DNA from: an uncultured Hyphomonas sp.
GTDB lineage: Bacteria; Pseudomonadota; Alphaproteobacteria; Caulobacterales; Hyphomonadaceae
Reading direction: 5' to 3'
NCBI RefSeq assembly: GCF_963677035.1
Contig: NZ_OY781472.1
Location: 2,790,001 to 2,854,000, forward strand
DNA length: 64,000 bases
This document shows positions 1 to 7,649 of this stretch, in pieces (position 1 is the stretch's first letter; every line of letters begins with the position of its first letter). The translations under genes and the position numbers were made by a program. The notes beneath the pieces are model-generated. The model had not been told where the DNA came from. It saw only the letters and a list, made by a program, of their open reading frames with translations, and searched no databases.

Positions 1-737
1 CGCGGGAGGATTACGAAGCTGTCGGAGATATCCAGCCTGAGCGTTTGCGCGTTTACGCCGCGATGGTCCGGGCGCTTGACCGCAGTGTCGGGCGCATCAT
101 GGACAAGCTCGAAGAAGAGGGGCTGGCGGACAATACGGTCATCGTTTTCACTTCGGACAATGGCGGTGCAGGATATATCGGCCTGCCAGAGGTCAATGCC
201 CCGTATCGCGGTTGGAAGATCACGCTGTTCGAGGGCGGAATCCGGGTGCCGATGTTTGTTTCGTGGCCGGGAAAAATTCCCTCTGGCGCAATCATCGACA
301 CACCGGTGGCGCATGTTGATGTGATGCCGACCCTTGCGGCCATTGCCGGTGCCATTCTGCCGGCCGGTCTGGAAATTGACGGAGAGAATATTCTGCCTGA
401 AGCGACCGGCGCCGGACATATCGCGCGGGCAGATGATGCGATCTTCTGGTCCAGCGGGTATTACCGTGTCGTGCGCGCAGGTGACTGGAAGTTGCAGGTG
501 AATGGCCGACAGCAGAAATCATGGCTGTTCAATCTGGCTGAAGACCCGACGGAACAGGAAAATCTCGTGGGTGAACTGCCGGACAAGGTGGCGGAGCTTC
601 AGTCTCTGATCGATGCCCATTGGGCCGATGCCCGTGCGCCGCTTTATCCGTATACAATAGAAAGCCCGATCATGGTGGACAAGACAGCTGCCGACAAATT
701 TGAAGCGGGGGATGAATATATTTACTGGCCGAACTGA
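1..737 (+). CDS. Sulfatase (arylsulfatase family), C-terminal part
   Basis: The reading frame is open from the first base (codons start at base 3), so the gene begins upstream of the window. The visible ~244 residues match the second half of the alkaline-phosphatase-like sulfatase fold: VFTSDNGG (metal-binding Asp/Asn), then the basic YRGWKITLFEGGIRVPMFV segment, then HVDVMPTLAAIAGA. The catalytic Cys/Ser signature (C/S-x-P-x-R) lies upstream and cannot be checked. The enzyme should hydrolyse sulfate esters, but the substrate cannot be read from this part. It converges on a formylglycine-generating-enzyme-like gene whose stop is only 4 bases away, which fits a Cys-type sulfatase needing that maturation. 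Confidence 0.9.
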   Translation, partial: REDYEAVGDIQPERLRVYAAMVRALDRSVGRIMDKLEEEGLADNTVIVFTSDNGGAGYIGLPEVNAPYRGWKITLFEGGIRVPMFVSWPGKIPSGAIIDTPVAHVDVMPTLAAIAGAILPAGLEIDGENILPEATGAGHIARADDAIFWSSGYYRVVRAGDWKLQVNGRQQKSWLFNLAEDPTEQENLVGELPDKVAELQSLIDAHWADARAPLYPYTIESPIMVDKTAADKFEAGDEYIYWPN

Positions 738-741
738 GCGT

Positions 742-1650
742 TCAGGACTTTGTATCCCGGACAATTCGGAAACCGATATGGTTCGATGAGAAGTCTGTCT
801 CTTCAGGCTGCCGTGCGGCAGGGCGGTAGCGTCGGCAGAAGTTTTCGGCACACAGGTAGGACCCGCCCTTGATCGTGTTCGTGCCGGGGCCGTAGGGCGT
901 GTCGGTCCATTCCCAGACATTCCCGATCATGTCGAAGGCACCGGATTTGTCCGGCCCGAAACAGCCAACGGGCGATGTGCCGGTGAAGCCATCGGCGGCC
1001 GTGTTGCTTATCGGGAAAATGCCTTGCCAGGTGTTTGCGACAGGCTGGCCCGTTTCGTCATAGGCGCCGGACCTGGAGCGGTCCGGGTCGGGTAAGCCGC
1101 GGGACGCGGCGTATTCCCATTCGGCCTCTGTCGGCAGCCGGCCTCCGGCCCATGCTGCGTAAGCCCGGGCGTCGGCCAGCGAGACGTGAACGACGGGGTG
1201 CAATGCACGGCCGCTGATGTCTGATTCGGGCCCTTCCGGCGATGACCAGGTGGCGCCCGAAACCAGCTTCCAGGGGTATTTCCCTATGGAGCCTTCTGCG
1301 GATTGGAACACGGCGGATCCCGCGGCTTCTCCGCCCGCTTCGGCACTTTTCTCCGCATCCGTGACATAGCCGGTCTCCTCCACGAAGCGGGCAAATTCCT
1401 TGTTGGTCACCTCATGCGAGAGCAGTTCGAATGCACCCATGTGCAGCGTCAGGGTCGGGGCTTCTTCGCGGTAGATCGGGTCTTTCCCTTTTTCGTAAGA
1501 CCCGGACGCGAAAGGAATGAACTGATCGAGGGCATCGGGAGCGAGCCCGCAGGCTTCCGGCGTGCTGGCCTTCGCGGATGAGCCACTGCAGGCCGCAGCC
1601 AGAAAGGGGGCCAGCAAGGCGGACAGGAAGAGAAGGCGCGTCCGTCTCAT
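742..1650 (-). CDS. Formylglycine-generating enzyme-like (SUMF1/FGE) lipoprotein
   Basis: 302 residues. The N-terminus is a lipoprotein signal (two Arg pairs, hydrophobic stretch, lipobox LAAAC with Cys21), so the protein should be exported and membrane anchored. The rest is the FGE-sulfatase domain: GRLPTEAEWEYAA near 170-182, MIGNVWEWTDT near 241-250 and KGGSYLCAENFCRRYRPAAR near 261-280. The last block carries two cysteines five residues apart (C267, C272), matching the copper-binding redox pair of true FGE, which many SUMF1-domain relatives lack. FGE converts a sulfatase active-site Cys to formylglycine. The ATG overlaps the TetR stop (ATGA), so the two are probably translationally coupled. 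Export is odd for a bacterial FGE, which normally acts on unfolded sulfatase in the cytoplasm; another SUMF1 function is possible. Confidence 0.85.
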   Translation of the reverse strand: MRRTRLLFLSALLAPFLAAACSGSSAKASTPEACGLAPDALDQFIPFASGSYEKGKDPIYREEAPTLTLHMGAFELLSHEVTNKEFARFVEETGYVTDAEKSAEAGGEAAGSAVFQSAEGSIGKYPWKLVSGATWSSPEGPESDISGRALHPVVHVSLADARAYAAWAGGRLPTEAEWEYAASRGLPDPDRSRSGAYDETGQPVANTWQGIFPISNTAADGFTGTSPVGCFGPDKSGAFDMIGNVWEWTDTPYGPGTNTIKGGSYLCAENFCRRYRPAARQPEETDFSSNHIGFRIVRDTKS

Positions 1651-2252
1651 TCCGCCGCGGCGATAAGGGCATCCAGCATGGCTTCGAGTGCCCCCGTGGC
1701 CTTGGCCCGGGAGAATTCCTGGTCCTGGCGAAGGCGGCGCCAGGTGTCGAAGCTCAACGCAACGTCAAACGCCAGTTTCAGCGGCTCATTGTCCAGCACC
1801 TCCCGGGGAAGGGCGAGGGACAGGGCGGCCGTCTCATGTGTGACAAACCTTTTATGGTTGGCCATGAGAAAGTCTGACCGGAAGCGTCTGACCCGCGCGC
1901 AGATCCGGATGGGCATGATGTCTTCGAAGACGCGGATGCGGCGCTCCATCATCTCCTTGACGCGGGCTTGCCAGGTTTCGGCCGTCAGCGGCTTTGCGAT
2001 CTCGGGCAGGATGCGGGCTTCCATCTGGCCGGACATCTCGCGGTAGAGCGTGTCGACATCGTCGAAATGGCGGAACACGGTCCGCAGGCCCACGCCGGCC
2101 CGTTCTGCGATACTGGCCACGCTCGGGTCGTAGTCCCCCTCGCGCACCAGCTCCATCATCGCGGTGACGATCTTCTGCTTGTTGCGTTCAGATCTCAGCC
2201 TGCGGCCATCCGGGGCGTGGGTTTCATCCTGCATGGTCTGGTCTGCCGCCAT
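1647..2252 (-). CDS. TetR-family transcriptional regulator
   Basis: 201 residues from the ATG at 2252, chosen because AGGA lies about 8 bases upstream and the longer frame adds 62 residues without family character. The N-terminal helix-turn-helix is recognisable: RSERNKQKIVTAMMELV, SVASIAERAGVGLRTVFRHF near residues 20-70, followed by an all-helical ligand/dimerisation domain with no recognisable ligand signature. It lies between a DUF1330 gene upstream and the FGE-like gene, with which it overlaps by 4 bases. Two dyads in front of the DUF1330 gene (2842-2856, 2870-2890) are its most likely operators, which would make the operon autoregulated; that is inference. Confidence 0.85.
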   Translation of the reverse strand: MAADQTMQDETHAPDGRRLRSERNKQKIVTAMMELVREGDYDPSVASIAERAGVGLRTVFRHFDDVDTLYREMSGQMEARILPEIAKPLTAETWQARVKEMMERRIRVFEDIMPIRICARVRRFRSDFLMANHKRFVTHETAALSLALPREVLDNEPLKLAFDVALSFDTWRRLRQDQEFSRAKATGALEAMLDALIAAAE

Positions 2253-2373
2253 TTCAAATTCCTGCCAATATTGTCGGGGTCTGAAAGCAATCCGAATCCC
2301 GTCGATGGTCCCTGTAAACAGTTCGTAAGAATAAGCACGATGGGCTGTGAGGAAAGGTTCCGGCTGCTGAGAT

Positions 2374-2829
2374 TTACGCCTGGAGCAGGTTTTTCCCCCA
2401 GGGGGAGTCCTGCTGAGCGGCCGGAATGACCGTTTCAATATTCAACTGGCCTTTCAGGCCCGCCGAGCGATGAATCGCGGCCTCACGCCATTCTTCCGAC
2501 AGGGACATGCGCACCAGGTCAGCCCGGTTCGGATACATGACGATCGCGACTTCGTCCCATAGCTCTTCAACGTCGCCAAGCGCCAGGAAGGTGACATCTC
2601 CGGCGAAAACCGCCCGGCCACCGAATTTCGGCAGGATGTCCGCGACGGCCCGGCCATAGATCATGTAGGCGTCGCGGCCGGACAGGTCCGTTGCCCGGCC
2701 ATCGTCATATTCGGCCTTGTCCTTGAACTTCAGCAGATTGACCATGAAGACGGGGCCGTCCGGGCCTGTCTCCATCATCTGGGCCATCCGGGCCGGGTCG
2801 GATGGGAAGACTTCGTTCCTGACATCCAT
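2374..2829 (-). CDS. DUF1330-family protein
   Basis: 151 residues, start supported by GGAGG eight bases upstream. It resembles the DUF1330 ferredoxin-like alpha/beta proteins: PVFMVNLLKFKDKAEYDDG near residues 25-45, GRDAYMIYGRAVADILPKFGGR in the middle, and a WDEVAIVMYPNRADLVRMSL segment. The biochemical role of this family is not established; small dimeric alpha/beta-barrel relatives include monooxygenase-like and EthD-like proteins. It is probably the first gene of the leftward operon with the TetR regulator (121-base gap) and the FGE-like gene, with the promoter in 2842-2890. Confidence 0.7.
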   Translation of the reverse strand: MDVRNEVFPSDPARMAQMMETGPDGPVFMVNLLKFKDKAEYDDGRATDLSGRDAYMIYGRAVADILPKFGGRAVFAGDVTFLALGDVEELWDEVAIVMYPNRADLVRMSLSEEWREAAIHRSAGLKGQLNIETVIPAAQQDSPWGKNLLQA

Positions 2830-2841
2830 GGGTGTTGCCTC

Positions 2842-2856
2842 CGATAGGGTCTATCG
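2842..2856 (-). promoter_or_regulatory. Short dyad CGATAG-GGT-CTATCG in front of DUF1330 gene
   Basis: Perfect 6-bp inverted repeat with a 3-bp spacer, just upstream of (touching) the ribosome binding site of the DUF1330 gene. It could be an operator for the TetR regulator of the same operon or a small mRNA hairpin affecting translation. Confidence 0.4.
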
Positions 2857-2869
2857 AAAAGCTTATTAA

Positions 2870-2890
2870 ATTGACATGGCAACTGTCAAT
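2870..2890 (-). promoter_or_regulatory. Candidate operator ATTGACA-N7-TGTCAAT covering a -35 element
   Basis: Perfect 7-bp arms with a 7-bp spacer, 21 bp in all. On the minus strand the left arm contains a consensus TTGACA (2889 to 2884) pointing at the DUF1330-tetR-FGE operon, although no strong -10 follows at 16-18 bases. A dyad covering the -35 is a typical site for TetR repression. The assignment to the adjacent TetR protein is inference. Confidence 0.5.
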
Positions 2891-2904
2891 AAAATTCCGG
2901 CCGG

Positions 2905-4251
2905 TCAGTATCCTCCACCGAGGGCTACATACAGGCTCAAAGCGGAGGTCAGCCGGATCAGACGGCCCTGAACATAAGTGTCGGAGGCGGTAAAATAAGC
3001 CTGTTGCGCCGTCAACAGGCTGGTCAGGTCGTCCGTCCCCGCGCGGTAACGCAGCTCCGCAGCTTCAAGCGCATCCTGAGAGGCGTCGCGTGCGACAAGC
3101 AGCTGCGCCTCTCTTTGCGCGTTGGTCTCGATCGAATTCAGGCTGACATCGACATCACGCAGGGCGCTGAGGATCGCCCCGCGATAGCTCGCGAGCTGGG
3201 CTTTCTGGCGAGCCTGTGCACTTTCCAGCTGTCCTTCAAGGCGGCCGCCGGAAAAGACCGTCTGAGCAAGAGACGCAGAAATTGAGCCCGTCAGGTCAGC
3301 GCCTCCGCTGAGGAGGCTGGACAGTGCAGCGCCGACATCGATACCCGGCAGGAAGGCGGCGCGGGCAACCGTCACATTTGCGTCGGCGCCACGAAGACTA
3401 GCTTCTTCCTGTAAAAGATCGGGCCGCCGCAGCAGGAGATCTGATGGCAGGCTTGGGTTCGCAAGGGGGAGGTCAAGGTCGAGTATAGGTTCTTCCGGCG
3501 CGACATATCCCTGCGGCGTCTGTCCCAGAAGGATTGCGAGAGACGTTTCCAGGCTGACGATCTGAGCTTTGAGTTGCGGTATGCGTGCGCGTGCATTGGC
3601 AAGCTGAGTGCGCTGACTGGAAACATCAAAGCCGGAGATGGCACCGGCCTTGTAGCGCACTTCCACGAGCTCGAAGATGCGCTCGGATATTTCGAGGTTC
3701 CGGCGCGCGACTGCCAGTTGCTCGCGCGTGGCGAGCAAGTTGAAATAGGTGGAAGCGACATCCGATTGTACGGCCAGTTCCAGCGCGCGTTGGGCATAAA
3801 CTGTGGCGTCGAGGTTCGCCTGGGAGGCGGCTCGACTTGCTGCGTTGGCGCCGAACAGATCCAGTTCGTAAGAGGCGGACAGGCGGCCGGACGAACTGAC
3901 ATCATCAAGCCCGCGTTCCGTGTCGCTGGAAGCGGACAGGCTGGCGCTGGCTTGCGGTAGCAGGGACGCATTGGATACTTTCAATGCGGCACGGGCCGCT
4001 GCAACATTTTCGATCCCGCCGGCCAGTGTCTGATTGGCGGCAAGAGCTTCCGCCACCAGGGCGTTGAGGTTTTCCGATCCGAAGGCCGCCCACCAATCCT
4101 TTTCTACAGACCGGACGTCGGATAGCTCTGCGGCGTTGTCATAAGCGCCGGGGAGGGCCATGCCATGTGTGCTCACATCCGTCTGCGGTGCAAGGGAGGC
4201 ACAGGCAGGCAGCGCGAGCATAAAGGCGGACAGGGTGATCTTTCTGATCAT
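2905..4251 (-). CDS. Outer-membrane efflux lipoprotein, NodT/TolC family
   Basis: 448 residues with a lipoprotein signal (lipobox LPAC, Cys near 17). The body shows the duplicated outer-membrane efflux protein fold: N-terminal NQTLAGGIENVAAARAALKVSNASLLPQ, repeated long amphipathic helices (LAVARRNLEISERIFELVEVRYKAGAISGFDVSSQRTQL and, in the second half, AAELRYRAGTDDLTSLLTAQQAYFTA), and PSDLLLRRPDLLQEEASLRGADANV between the halves, typical of NodT. It forms the outer-membrane channel of the pump with the MacB and MacA proteins encoded directly upstream; the MacB stop is 3 bases before its start, so it is the last gene of that operon. Confidence 0.92.
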   Translation of the reverse strand: MIRKITLSAFMLALPACASLAPQTDVSTHGMALPGAYDNAAELSDVRSVEKDWWAAFGSENLNALVAEALAANQTLAGGIENVAAARAALKVSNASLLPQASASLSASSDTERGLDDVSSSGRLSASYELDLFGANAASRAASQANLDATVYAQRALELAVQSDVASTYFNLLATREQLAVARRNLEISERIFELVEVRYKAGAISGFDVSSQRTQLANARARIPQLKAQIVSLETSLAILLGQTPQGYVAPEEPILDLDLPLANPSLPSDLLLRRPDLLQEEASLRGADANVTVARAAFLPGIDVGAALSSLLSGGADLTGSISASLAQTVFSGGRLEGQLESAQARQKAQLASYRGAILSALRDVDVSLNSIETNAQREAQLLVARDASQDALEAAELRYRAGTDDLTSLLTAQQAYFTASDTYVQGRLIRLTSALSLYVALGGGY

Positions 4252-4254
4252 GGT

Positions 4255-6192
4255 TTACTCCGAAGCAAGCGCTGTGACCGGGTCAAGGTGGGCTGCCTTG
4301 CGGGCAGGCAGCAAACCGAAGACGAGACCGGTGACCATGGCGGATGTGAAAGCGAGTGCCGCGGGCGTGAGCGTGACCGCGACAGGCATGCCGTTCGCCC
4401 CCAGCAGGAAGCAAACGCCGAACCCGATCAGCACGCCGGCTACACCGCCGAGTCCGCCGACAACGAGGGATTCGATCAGGAACTGGCTCATGATGTCAGA
4501 CCGGCGGGCACCTGTGGCCATCCGCACGCCAATCTCCCGCGTTCTTTCAGAGACGCTGACCAGCATGATGTTCATGACACCGATCCCGCCGACCAGCAGG
4601 GAGATGGATGCGACGGAGCCAAGCAGGATGGAGAAGGAATTCTGCGTCTGCTGGACAGACTCGAGGATGGATGCGGTGTTGCGCAGCTGAAAGTCCTCCG
4701 TCCCGTGACGGGCCAGAAGGAGTTCGGTGGCCTCGGCCTCCGTCTCGGCGATCCGGTCCGTATCGTCGACAGCGATGGTTATGGAAGACAAATAGTTCTG
4801 TCCGAACAGTCGCATCATCCCGGTCGTGATCGGGACGAGCGCCACATCATCCTGATCCTGTCCCCAGGATGATGCGCCTTTTTCTTCGAGGATGCCGGCA
4901 ACCTCAAACGGAGCGCCGCCAATGAAAATATACTGTCCGACAGCATCCTGAATATTATCGAAAAGATTGCCTGCGCTTGTCGTGCCTAGAACGACCACAC
5001 CGATACGCCTGTCCACGTCTTCCTCGGTGAAGAAACTGCCATAGAGCATGCCGCGGTTCTGCGCGATGGGCCATCCGGCTGAGACGCCCTCAACAGAGGT
5101 GCTGTAGTCATTGTTGCCAACGCGAAGGGTTGCTGACCCGGTACGCGAGGGGACGGCGGTAAGTACATTGTCCAACTCGTTCAATGCATCGGCATCCGCC
5201 AGTGTCAGCGTTGCGACGGCGTCGCCCCGCATACGTGTGCCTGGGGCGCCGGGCCGTACGAACAAAAGGTTCGCCCCCATGGATTCAAACCGGGCCATGA
5301 CCTGACGTTGGCTACCTTGTCCGATTGCCAGCATGGCGACAACAGCCGCCACACCGATGACGACGCCCAGCAGCGTCAGTGCGGTTCTGAAGAGGTTTGC
5401 CCGCAATGACCGGAAGGCCATTTTGACGGACTCGACCACTTGCGACACAGGAGACGGGCCCTTGCCGGTATGACGGTAGGAGTCCGCCGGCGGTGTGACG
5501 ATGTCGCCGGATCCGATATCGGAAACCACGTGTCCGTCTTTCAATTCGATCACTCGTTTTGCCCGCTCGGCGACTTTCGGGTCGTGCGTGATCAGGATGA
5601 TCGTACGTCCGGCTTCGTGCAGCTCTTCGAGCAGGCCGAGCAGTTCGTCGCTCGATCCGGAGTCCAGGGCGCCGGTCGGCTCATCTGCCAGGATGACTTC
5701 CGCGTCGTTGATCAAAGCGCGCGCCACAGCGACACGTTGTTGCTGGCCACCGGAAAGCTGGTTCGGTTTGTGGCCGAGGCGCTCGCCCAGCCCCAGCCGG
5801 GACAGAAGCATGTCTGCTTTTTCCTGCCGCTCTGCGTGGCTGAGGCCAGCGTAGACTGCGGGGATCTCAACGTTTTCCGATGCCGAAACGGAGGCAAGAA
5901 GATTGTAGCGCTGGAAGATGAAACCAAACGTTTCGCGCCGCATGCCTGCGAGTTCATCCGCATCCAGATCGGCGACTTCCTGCCCACGCACCCGATACGT
6001 GCCGTCTGTCGGCCGGTCGAGGCAGCCAAGGATGTTCATCAGGGTCGATTTGCCGGATCCCGACTGGCCGATAATGGCGACGAACTCGCCGGTGTGAATA
6101 TCAAGCGTGACGCCATCCAGCGCGCGCACCTCGGTATCGCCAGATCCGAAATAGCGCTTCACACGCTCGAGGCTGATGAGAGGGGTTTCCAT
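4255..6192 (-). CDS. macB: MacB-type ABC transporter, fused ATPase and permease
   Basis: 645 residues. The N-terminal ATPase has Walker A GQSGSGKST (42-50), Q-loop FGFIFQRYNLL, signature LSGGQQQRVAVARAL and Walker B ILADEPTGALD. A first transmembrane helix (FRTALTLLGVVIGVAAVVAMLAIG) precedes a large MacB periplasmic domain, then three helices in the FtsX-like C-terminal part (ISLLVGGIGVMNIMLVSVSERTREIGVRMATGAR is the typical coupling segment). Such mechanotransmission pumps export macrolides, peptides or lipids from the periplasm through MacA and an outer-membrane channel. Direct neighbours supply both partners. The substrate is unknown. Confidence 0.95.
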   Translation of the reverse strand: METPLISLERVKRYFGSGDTEVRALDGVTLDIHTGEFVAIIGQSGSGKSTLMNILGCLDRPTDGTYRVRGQEVADLDADELAGMRRETFGFIFQRYNLLASVSASENVEIPAVYAGLSHAERQEKADMLLSRLGLGERLGHKPNQLSGGQQQRVAVARALINDAEVILADEPTGALDSGSSDELLGLLEELHEAGRTIILITHDPKVAERAKRVIELKDGHVVSDIGSGDIVTPPADSYRHTGKGPSPVSQVVESVKMAFRSLRANLFRTALTLLGVVIGVAAVVAMLAIGQGSQRQVMARFESMGANLLFVRPGAPGTRMRGDAVATLTLADADALNELDNVLTAVPSRTGSATLRVGNNDYSTSVEGVSAGWPIAQNRGMLYGSFFTEEDVDRRIGVVVLGTTSAGNLFDNIQDAVGQYIFIGGAPFEVAGILEEKGASSWGQDQDDVALVPITTGMMRLFGQNYLSSITIAVDDTDRIAETEAEATELLLARHGTEDFQLRNTASILESVQQTQNSFSILLGSVASISLLVGGIGVMNIMLVSVSERTREIGVRMATGARRSDIMSQFLIESLVVGGLGGVAGVLIGFGVCFLLGANGMPVAVTLTPAALAFTSAMVTGLVFGLLPARKAAHLDPVTALASE

Positions 6193-6203
6193 CGGGCGGC
6201 TCC

Positions 6204-7463
6204 TTAGCGGCCCATCATGGGGGGCGGTCCCATTCTGCGGGTCTGATTGCGGGTCACCTGTTTCGGGGAAACATTGCCGGACACAACCGTGTCGCCGGGA
6301 TTGAGACCGTAGATCACTTCAGCCTGTGTGCGGGTGCGTAGCCCGGTGAGGATCGGGCGAGGCTGAACGTCTCCGTCGCTCCCCAGTACCATGACCAGTG
6401 CCTTGTCGGCATCGGGATTGGCTTCCAGTGCAGCTTTGAAGGCCGCGGGCATTGGCCGCCGCCCGGTCGCCGCGTCTGCATCCGAACTAGCCCTGCGCGC
6501 CGGAACGGATTGAAGCGCCGTGATCGGGACGAGAATGGCATCTTCTGCCGATCCGGTAACGAAGAAGACCTGAGCCGTCATGTCCGTGCGCAGCTGGCCG
6601 TCCGGGTTATCTACATCCAGCAGCGCCTTGTAGAGCACCACATCGTTCAGCACTTCCGGTGTTGGCAGGACCTGGCGGACCATGGTCTCCCAACGATATT
6701 TGGAATCGCCGAGTGTCGTGAACCAGGCGGGCTGGCCCTTGGTGATACGCAACACATCGGCTTCCGACACGTCGGTCTCGACCGTCATCGTGGTGAGGTC
6801 CGCAATGGTAAGGATGGTCGGCGCCGTCTGGTTGGCGTTCAGCGTCTGGCCCTCGACGGCCTCGAGAGACACAACTGTACCGGAGATCGGGGCATAGATT
6901 TTCGTAAACGCGAGCGAGGCGAGGTCGGCCTGAAGGGTGGAGGTCTGCCGTTCGATCTGCGCGTCAATCGCCTCAAGTTTGCCCTGAGCGATCTGGTAGT
7001 CCGCTATCGCCGCCTCATAATCCGCCGTGGCCATGGCATCGGCCTCGTAGAGCATGGTAGCGCGTTCGGACTGGGACTTCACGAGTTCAAGCGTGGCCTG
7101 CTGCTGTTTGCGGCTGGCGCGCAGTTCTTTCAGCTGGGCGCGGTTGGCTTCGACGCTTGTCGTGGCGATCGTGGCGTCGATCTGGGCGAGCAGGTCACCC
7201 GCCTCGACCGTATCGCCGATATCGACGTACAGCTTCTCCAACTGCCCGGATACCTGTGCACCGACAGCGACTTCTTCCTTCGGCACGATCTTGCCCGCAG
7301 CCGAGATCGTGACTTCGATATCGCCCCGCGTGACCTTTTCGGTCTGGAGCGTCTGTTCTTCGCCTTTCGATGACGCGGAGATGAAGACGTACACGCCGAT
7401 GGCGGCAGCCGCTGCAACAAAGGCGAGGAGACCCCACCGCGAGGATGATTTTTTTCGTGCCAT
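6204..7463 (-). CDS. macA: MacA-type periplasmic adaptor of the efflux pump
   Basis: 419 residues: short cytoplasmic KKSSSRWG, one membrane anchor (GLLAFVAAAAAIGVYVFISA), a barrel-sandwich half (GKIVPKEEVAVGAQVSGQLEKLYVDIGDTVEAGDLLAQID), a coiled-coil hairpin near residues 85-175 rich in Glu/Gln/Lys, the returning lipoyl half (IYAPISGTVVSLEAVEGQTL) and beta-barrel domains. The C-terminus ends in a basic proline/methionine-rich tail. It links MacB to the NodT-type channel. First gene of the three-gene operon; the 186 bp between it and dnaE2 should hold the promoter. I see no good Shine-Dalgarno sequence before the ATG, yet the membrane anchor makes this start convincing. Confidence 0.93.
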   Translation of the reverse strand: MARKKSSSRWGLLAFVAAAAAIGVYVFISASSKGEEQTLQTEKVTRGDIEVTISAAGKIVPKEEVAVGAQVSGQLEKLYVDIGDTVEAGDLLAQIDATIATTSVEANRAQLKELRASRKQQQATLELVKSQSERATMLYEADAMATADYEAAIADYQIAQGKLEAIDAQIERQTSTLQADLASLAFTKIYAPISGTVVSLEAVEGQTLNANQTAPTILTIADLTTMTVETDVSEADVLRITKGQPAWFTTLGDSKYRWETMVRQVLPTPEVLNDVVLYKALLDVDNPDGQLRTDMTAQVFFVTGSAEDAILVPITALQSVPARRASSDADAATGRRPMPAAFKAALEANPDADKALVMVLGSDGDVQPRPILTGLRTRTQAEVIYGLNPGDTVVSGNVSPKQVTRNQTRRMGPPPMMGR

Positions 7464-7649
7464 ATAAATTCACACAATCAATGAGCCGATTTTTCCATTG
7501 AACGGCAGGGGAGGAAGATTCCGTCGCTATGGACTGCATTTCGTGTGCCGATATGGGCACGACAGCTGCAAAGCGCCTTGCGGCGACGTCCTGCAAGGGT
7601 GTTGAGGTGCCGCAACCGGCTGTCTGAACGCGCAAAACGCAGGCCGTGA

